Source: Phanerochaete sordida
Lineage: Eukaryota > Basidiomycota > Agaricomycetes > Polyporales > Phanerochaetaceae
Length of the DNA: 25,472 nt
Assembly: GCA_019973155.2 (NCBI GenBank)
Contig: BPQB01000168.1
Location: forward strand, 1 to 25,472
Direction of reading: 5' to 3'
The notes beneath the pieces are model-generated. The model was not told where the DNA came from and made no database searches. It saw only the letters and a list, made by a program, of their open reading frames with translations. Positions 19,808 through 25,472 of this stretch are shown here, in pieces. Position 1 is the stretch's first letter. Each line of letters opens with the position of its first letter. Position numbers and translations under genes: made by a program.

Positions 19808-22583
19808 TGTGGGCTGGGACGAGGGAGGGCGGCTCGAACGAAGGGGATACCACTAGAGGGAGGGGGAAGGACGGTCGTCTCCCAGATGCGGGAGGTCAAC
19901 GTCTGGGGCAAGCCGAGACATCTCATTATTCCTGAGGGCATACCTCCTATATCTGGCGTTATCCGCCTCGAGCGTAGGCGCCGGAAGGACCGTCGTCGTC
20001 GAATCCTACCTTCGTCGAAAGCTACCAGCGCCAGCAAGTAGCCCCCACAAGTGCATCTCGACGCTGTCGTCGACTACAGCAGCGTGCGATAGGCATGGAT
20101 GCCCGTCTCGCGCAAGCGCGACCGCCGCAATCTCCAACAAACTGGCTGCGAGCACACATCCTTCGGACGAGCTGACCCGGAGCGGTTGCGCACACAGCCT
20201 GTGGACGTGGGGGGTCAGTCGAGGTAGCTGTGTTGGAAGCGGGCATTGATACCAACATTGCACAAGTTTGGTGAGCGTTCACCTTCCTGGATAAGTTCGC
20301 GCCCAGCGCGGGCTCACATTGAACGCGATGTTCTGACTGTCGAGAGCTCTCATGAAGAACTGCAAGCGTAGTCGCCCTTCAAAGCAAAGCAAGGTGAAAA
20401 ACTATCGACGTGAGAGCATGAAGATTACAAAACGTCTCAGGCGGTGACGGCGAGGTTGAAGAGGCGGGCGGGCGGCCAGCAGCATCGCCGTTCCGCGCCT
20501 CCCAGTCGCTGCAAGCGTCCATCAGATCCAGTCAGTGATAATTGATTGGCGGAGCTGTTTGCTGTTGGCCGCCTCTCCTCGCTTCTTTCCATATACCTTC
20601 GTGGCGTCCTCGGCACGACGAAACGGCTGCGCGCCGACAGACTCCGGAGTCCAGGACACTCAGTATTCTGCATGATATTCTGCACCCGTTTGCACGCGAA
20701 CATGTCTAGCGTTGAAGGTTCGTGTATTTTTTCACCTCGCCGTTGACCCCTCTAATTTACGCAGGCACAGTCATGGCAAGAGGCAACCTGCGAGGATAAC
20801 CCCTATCCCACAGCGGGCGGTGTCGCCGCAGACCTGCCCTGAACTTGTCACTGCGTCATACGAGGGGGCTGCACATCCGTTCCGGTGCGTTTTGGTAGCG
20901 CGAACAAATCGCCTAACTGCGTTCACTCATCGTTTGTAACCGCAGCGTTACGGTTCGGTAGCGCGTCCGTCCCGCTGTGTCCTTGGAGCTCGACCCTGCC
21001 ATCCTCCGTCCTTGGCGAGACGTTTTGTGCGTGCGTGCTCGTATTTTTCTGGCGTCGACGTGGGTGCATAATGTGTCCCTCAAGGGCACCCGTTCCTCTG
21101 TGGTGTAGGTCTACTATGCGCGTTCGACAGGTGTACTGTCCTCTGATCCGCCGTTCAGACAACTCTAGCCTCTCTGCGCGTAGAGTCCTTTGCATTATGT
21201 CCAGTTCCATAAGTGATTCTACTGTGACCATAGGCATGGCGCAAAGACATCAAGCCCATCACCGAATATTCGGGCCCCGGCGTCGACAACATAGCACGAA
21301 CAGCGAAGGTTTACGTGCAGGATGAAGGTGCGCGAGGTCAAAGCGAACAAATTTTGCGTTGAGTAGCACCTTGTTATTATTATGGATCGACGAACTGAAA
21401 TTTCGTTCAAGTGGGTGTGACGTCCCCTAGGGGAGTCAAATACCGACTACCAAGTACCAACAGTTTTTTCCCAGGCTTGCAACGCGACCGCCGGGCCGCA
21501 GTCGTCCCTGTCGACACAAGCCTAAATTTTCCTTGCTCGTGTATAAAACGAGGACAGTAGCCCTAGGAGCGCGATTTTCGGACCCATGGTGAGTTATAAT
21601 CATGCCAAAATACTGTATCAGCGACCCACTTCTGCATAGTAGCCCCTGCTTCACAGCGGTACGGTTCATCCCATCAGACGCTACAGACTCACCTGCGATG
21701 GTCACGATGCCATACGCCCGGTATTAACACGTATGTGCCCGTGTTCGCCTGGCGCAAGCGCGGATCACCGTCATGACGTATCATCGTGCATACCTGGTCG
21801 CCTCATTGTGTAAGTCGACTGTCCGATCTATACTGTCTTTTCATGCATCACTCAGACAAACATCATACCTTCGCGCGTACAGGCTCATGCGTGAAGCGAA
21901 GTCGCAGGAGGACGTCTCCTTCGGACATTGCGTGCACCTCATGTGTACCCGTTTGCTCCGTGACCACAGAAGTGCGCATGATGTACACCTGGAAATAATA
22001 CAAACATTCGTGTAAACTACACTCGTCATAGAAAATCGAATGCTTTCGGTATACAGTATCCAAGGAATCCATGAACTCATCTGCAGAACCCGCGATACTA
22101 CACCTCGGCCGAGAGCATCAAGCAACACCCACCCGCCCCAAATCGCTCAACCGACTCTTGAGGCACCTCAGCATCATCCTCAGCATGAGGTCGCCGAGAC
22201 GCGCCCCGGCGAACGCGGCGACCTCGTGCGCCGCAGCCTACACGAGCGCGCGCGCGCCGCGGTCGAATCGCTGCTGATCGCCTCTCTGGGTGCTCCTGCA
22301 AACATTCTGAGCAGCGCATTGGCTGGCTCAACTTATGTTAATGTGTGTCCGCCGACCATATATTTACACCTTGCGTCTTCGTGGTGCCGGTGAAGGCCCG
22401 CGTGCCATAACACATGCATGGCCACGCGTTGGCGGCACGCACCAGATTGCGGTACACACGAGGCCCATCATGCGGTACAGCTTTTGCTCAGCGGGCTATT
22501 CAAGCCTCAGGTGTGTTGCTCTGCACCAATAGCCCTATCCCCTTACGCAGGACAAAAATCATAGCCGACGACGTCTCCTGAAC
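19808..22583. other. 2.8-kb gene-poor region
   Basis: No complete gene could be built here. Three things stand out. At about 20200-20010 (minus), one frame reads SLLEIAAVALARDGHPCLSH and MHLWGLLAGAGSF; it looks coding and may be a 5' exon of the zinc-cluster gene. At 22040-22330 (plus), an abruptly GC-rich patch reads GDLVRRSLHERARAAVESLL, with no exon partner found. At 21542-21548, TATAAAA has no obvious gene beneath it. A 104-codon ATG frame at 21237-20923 (minus) is unrecognised. The rest is AT-richer and frame-poor. I saw no terminal repeats, transposase or reverse-transcriptase motifs. Confidence 0.4.
21423..21434. repeat. 12-bp perfect palindrome
   Basis: TCCCCTAGGGGA reads the same on both strands. 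It sits in the gene-poor region, about 110 bp upstream of the orphan TATAAAA. It may be a protein-binding site or chance. Confidence 0.4.
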
Positions 22584-25420
22584 ATGGACCGGTGGAATTT
22601 GGGCACCGTTGCGAATGTGATGCGAAGAATTGCAAACTTGCTGGGAAGAAAACAATCTACTACATCTTTTGGCGGACTTGAGGATGTTCAACGTCGGATC
22701 TACGACTTGGAGCGGAAGATTGTGGTACGATCTCGGCCACTCTGCCCAGCGACTTAGGGTAACATTGATGGCCCGGGCTTGCGTCCGTACAGAACATGTA
22801 TTCACTAGGCGCGACCTGGGACCTTGTTCAACCTATCTTCCAGCTCCAAGCTGCTGTCTCTCACACGCTACAAGCAATGCGGGACGCGATGTCAGAGAAC
22901 GGCATGAGCCCCTCTGAAGGCATCATAGCATTCAGTGCTTCCTCTGAAGCTGGCCGTGAGCTGGAGAATAGGATCAAGAATCTATCAAGGTGAGCAAGCC
23001 CGTGGTATTTTGTCACCGGGTCATTTTTTGATATGGCGTTTGCGCAGTGAAATATCTGCTCTAGATGTCCTGGCGAGAGGATTATCCAGAGTCCGGATAT
23101 CCGAGCCGACCATGCCAAGTTCCCATACAAGCGATCAAATCTCCGCGAACAATTCACCTAGTGGTATTGTGGCGGAAATGGAGCGACTCATCTTGAGCGC
23201 GATGAATTCGTTTTTGGTGAGTGCGTACTTACACATATAGGCCATGTCTAATTTATCCGCCTATCGATGTAGGATGACAAATCAAAGAACATCAAAGACA
23301 TCGTTCAAGATATTGTTGACATGCATGCCAATGCCACAGTATGTCGTACACTAATAGTTCCAATGCTTGCTGAGTATGAAGCTGTACGCATAGGACATGC
23401 GTTCTCAGTATCAACTCGCTGGTACGCAAGCTCACTGTATGATCATGTCTCTTCGGGCATCTGAATTTGCTTGGCAGAGGATGCTGCCATGTTCATGACT
23501 CAGATCATTGACGGATCCAACTCATGGCGTCCAGCAGGTGGCCGTCAGCGTCAGCAAGTGCAACAAATACCTGCCCACAAAGACCATCTTTCACGCGATA
23601 TAGATCTTTGGCTGGCCAGAGGAAAGCCCGTCTACCTCCTTACAGGCGCCATGATGGGAGAGCTAGGTGCTAAAATGTCCGCCGTGGCCTCTCAGCTCTT
23701 TTTACGGATTTTCTCCGAGTCTCAGCAACACGTACTAGCACCTAGACTTGGTGCCGCATGGTTCTTCACCCACAAGATTGCGGAGCCCCGCCAAGCCGAC
23801 GCCTCTCTATTTGCTCTGGCATACCAGCTTCGCCCAGACATTCACTCTGAAACCATGTCTGCTATTCGTGACTACTCTGTCTCTGGCGGCAGCGAAAGCG
23901 CGGCACGCGACGCCCTTCGCAAAGCTCTTGCATCCACATCCGCATCGAATCGGAGGTGCACGGTAATTGTCCTCGACGGACTTGATCAGAGCGGGGACAG
24001 AGAAAAAGTTGCGGATCTCCTGCTGTACCTGCTGACCCTAGTTTCTGAGTTCTCCTGGCTACGCCTCTTTCTTACCACACACCCACACCCTTATATGATG
24101 GCCACCTTTGCACTATCTAAACACTTAGATCTTATCCACCATCATCAGCTTGAAGACAGTGCGCCGCGGCAGACCAAAGATTCGCAACAGTACCTTGAGC
24201 ACGAAGCACCCAAGCTCTTCGCCCGTGTGAGAGCAGCTCGAAGGTTAGTCATTCGAGGCCGGATCGACATGAATTGGACTCATACCGCCCCAAGGTATTT
24301 GATGGCGAAAGCCAAAGATAGAAGAAGACCTCCGGGGCAACTTGACTTGCTAATCAACGCCTCGACGACAAACCTATCCCCTTTGGACGACTTCTACATG
24401 CGCACTCTCCAGCGGCTGCTGTCGGCTACCTCAGAGTCTCTCCAGCACCACGCCGTCTCTCTCCTACAGTTTGTTGCTGTCAGCAATTCGGCACACATCG
24501 GATCCATACTGTCATTTGCCAATTCTCATCGACTCCCTCATAGATCTGAATATGACATCCCGCTCTCACTTGCCGGCCTCATCGAAATTGTAGACCGTCT
24601 GCAATTCGTTTTGGCAGTCAACTTAGGCGCTGAGGTTGTTGTCACCGACCCCGAATTTCGTAACTTTCTCCTCGACGACCAACGCTGCACCGACAATCAA
24701 TTCTACGTAAATCGAGCAAGCACCGTGTGCGCTATCTGTCTCAATGCATTGGCGGAAGCGGAGCACGTCACCGCAACTCTTCTGGTACTATGTCCCACCA
24801 CACCCTCACCCCGGCGACAATATTGCCAGAACTCTCTTGCCTTTGCAATCGCTTCCTGGCCAAAATCCATACACGAAGCAGCATCTAGCAGCGGCATAAT
24901 GTTGATATCGCAGCTTTTTTCATTCGTGATAAGCCTTCCTCTCACCATGTACGCCTGGGTATCTGAAGAACACCGGATGTTACGTGCTGGAAAAGCACTG
25001 GCTCAGTACTTCGTGGTATTGTCTTTCTATCACACGGTAACCTGGTCGCGCTTTTTGTTCTACTAGCATTGGCAACTCAACCCAGCCTGCTCCCAATTCT
25101 ACAAGTTCGGGATCTTTGTACAACTTTGGCGCGATTCAGGATTTCGAACCTGGCCTTGTCGCTCGGCGTATATCATCACAGAAGCCGATCTTGCCAGTGC
25201 CATCACGCGGGTCTGCAAAGAGAACGCCGACATCCATCCTACGATACGCAGTATTTTAACAATGGAAGTGCGGGTCGACGACCTCAAGCTATATCACAAC
25301 ACGATGCACGAGTTCTACGCGCAGCTACAGCAGGGGACAGGCATACATCTGGAAAAATACTTTCGGTCAGACCACTCAGCCAGTAGTCCAAAGCATGGTG
25401 TACCATATGTACTGGTATAG
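22584..25420 (+). CDS. NACHT-like STAND NTPase with abnormal P-loop
   Basis: Seven exons: 22584-22724, 22793-22989, 23048-23216, 23273-23338, 23394-23421, 23478-25036 and 25106-25420; 824 aa. It resembles agaricomycete NACHT proteins, the fungal NLR-like family. Residues 1-235 are a helical N-terminal region of no named type. The nucleotide-binding region begins WLARGKPVYLLTG (245), where the expected GxxGxGK[S/T] is replaced by GAMMGELGAKMS (257-268). Then come LGAAWFFTHK, LFALAYQLRPDI, the Walker B-like TVIVLDGLDQSGD (361) and LRLFLTTHPHP (394), where the usual TSRP Arg is His. The winged-helix-like part has LDDFYMRTLQRLLS, VVTDPEFRNFLLDDQRC and ICLNALAEAE. The C-terminal exon ends HGVPYVLV with no WD, TPR or ankyrin repeats. 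A hydrophobic stretch (IMLISQLFSFVISLPLTMY) lies near 672. Joining exon 7 removes the stop at 25064. Exon 5 is 28 nt. The function could be non-self sensing; ATP binding is doubtful. Confidence 0.8.
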
Positions 25421-25454
25421 AGCACGGCAGGTATTCTATAGATAGTCTATACCA
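25413..25454. repeat. Inverted repeat at the end of the NACHT-like gene
   Basis: Perfect 9-bp arms TGGTATAGA (25413-25421) and TCTATACCA (25446-25454) flank 24 nt. The left arm contains the TAG stop codon of the NACHT-like gene. It could form a hairpin in the 3' untranslated region. The octamer TCTATACC also occurs at 5-12 at the window start, probably by chance. Confidence 0.5.
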
Positions 25455-25472
25455 ATACATACCCGAGCGCTT

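Noticed and set aside
20923..21237. A 104-codon ATG frame on the minus strand
   Set aside because: It has no recognisable motif, no splice partners and lies in gene-poor DNA. Chance cannot be excluded, so it is only mentioned within the intergenic entry.
25130..25165. A tRNA B-box-like sequence (GGTTCGAAATCC) on the minus strand
   Set aside because: The flanking bases do not form a proper T-arm stem, no A box or acceptor stem was found, and it lies inside the last coding exon of the NACHT-like gene.

Overview
The window reads as nuclear DNA of a filamentous basidiomycete, most likely an agaricomycete such as a polypore. The reasons are: GC-rich genes on both strands; many short GT-AG introns (about 48 to 69 nt in the models below); and a gene mix typical of mushroom-forming fungi (F-box-like protein, DUF6593-like protein, HET-domain proteins, NACHT-like STAND protein). 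All gene models were assembled by eye from reading frames and splice consensus. No search was run, so family names rest on recognised motifs.

Left third (1-9400), mostly housekeeping and secreted functions. An F-box-like gene (260-1854, +) converges on a small heat-shock protein gene (2080-2683, -). The heat-shock gene has a TATA box and perfect heat-shock elements upstream. TATA-binding protein follows (3590-4745, -; Q/P-rich N-terminus and complete core), then a DUF6593-like gene (6096-6827, -). Facing away from that is a secreted, probably GPI-anchored GH88-type unsaturated glucuronyl hydrolase (7738-9365, +).

Middle (9500-15540), a tandem family on the minus strand. Two intact HET-domain paralogues (9503-11817 and 12006-14392) share an exon layout that includes a 24-codon mini-exon. 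Next to them, in the same orientation, lies a decayed third copy (15019-15535), recognisable in several frames from the middle of the HET domain to the C-terminus.

Right part (16199-25472). A ten-exon Rad1 checkpoint-clamp gene (16199-17818, +) converges on a gene for a protein with an internal Zn2Cys6-spaced cysteine cluster (18344-19807, -). A gene-poor 2.8 kb stretch follows. The window ends with a seven-exon NACHT-like STAND NTPase (22584-25420, +). Its Walker B and downstream regions look typical, but its P-loop is abnormal.

The most interesting theme is a possible non-self recognition or cell-death neighbourhood: duplicated and decaying HET genes, with a NACHT-like gene about 8 kb beyond the intact HET pair and DNA-damage and regulatory genes between. 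Whether these proteins work together cannot be told from sequence.
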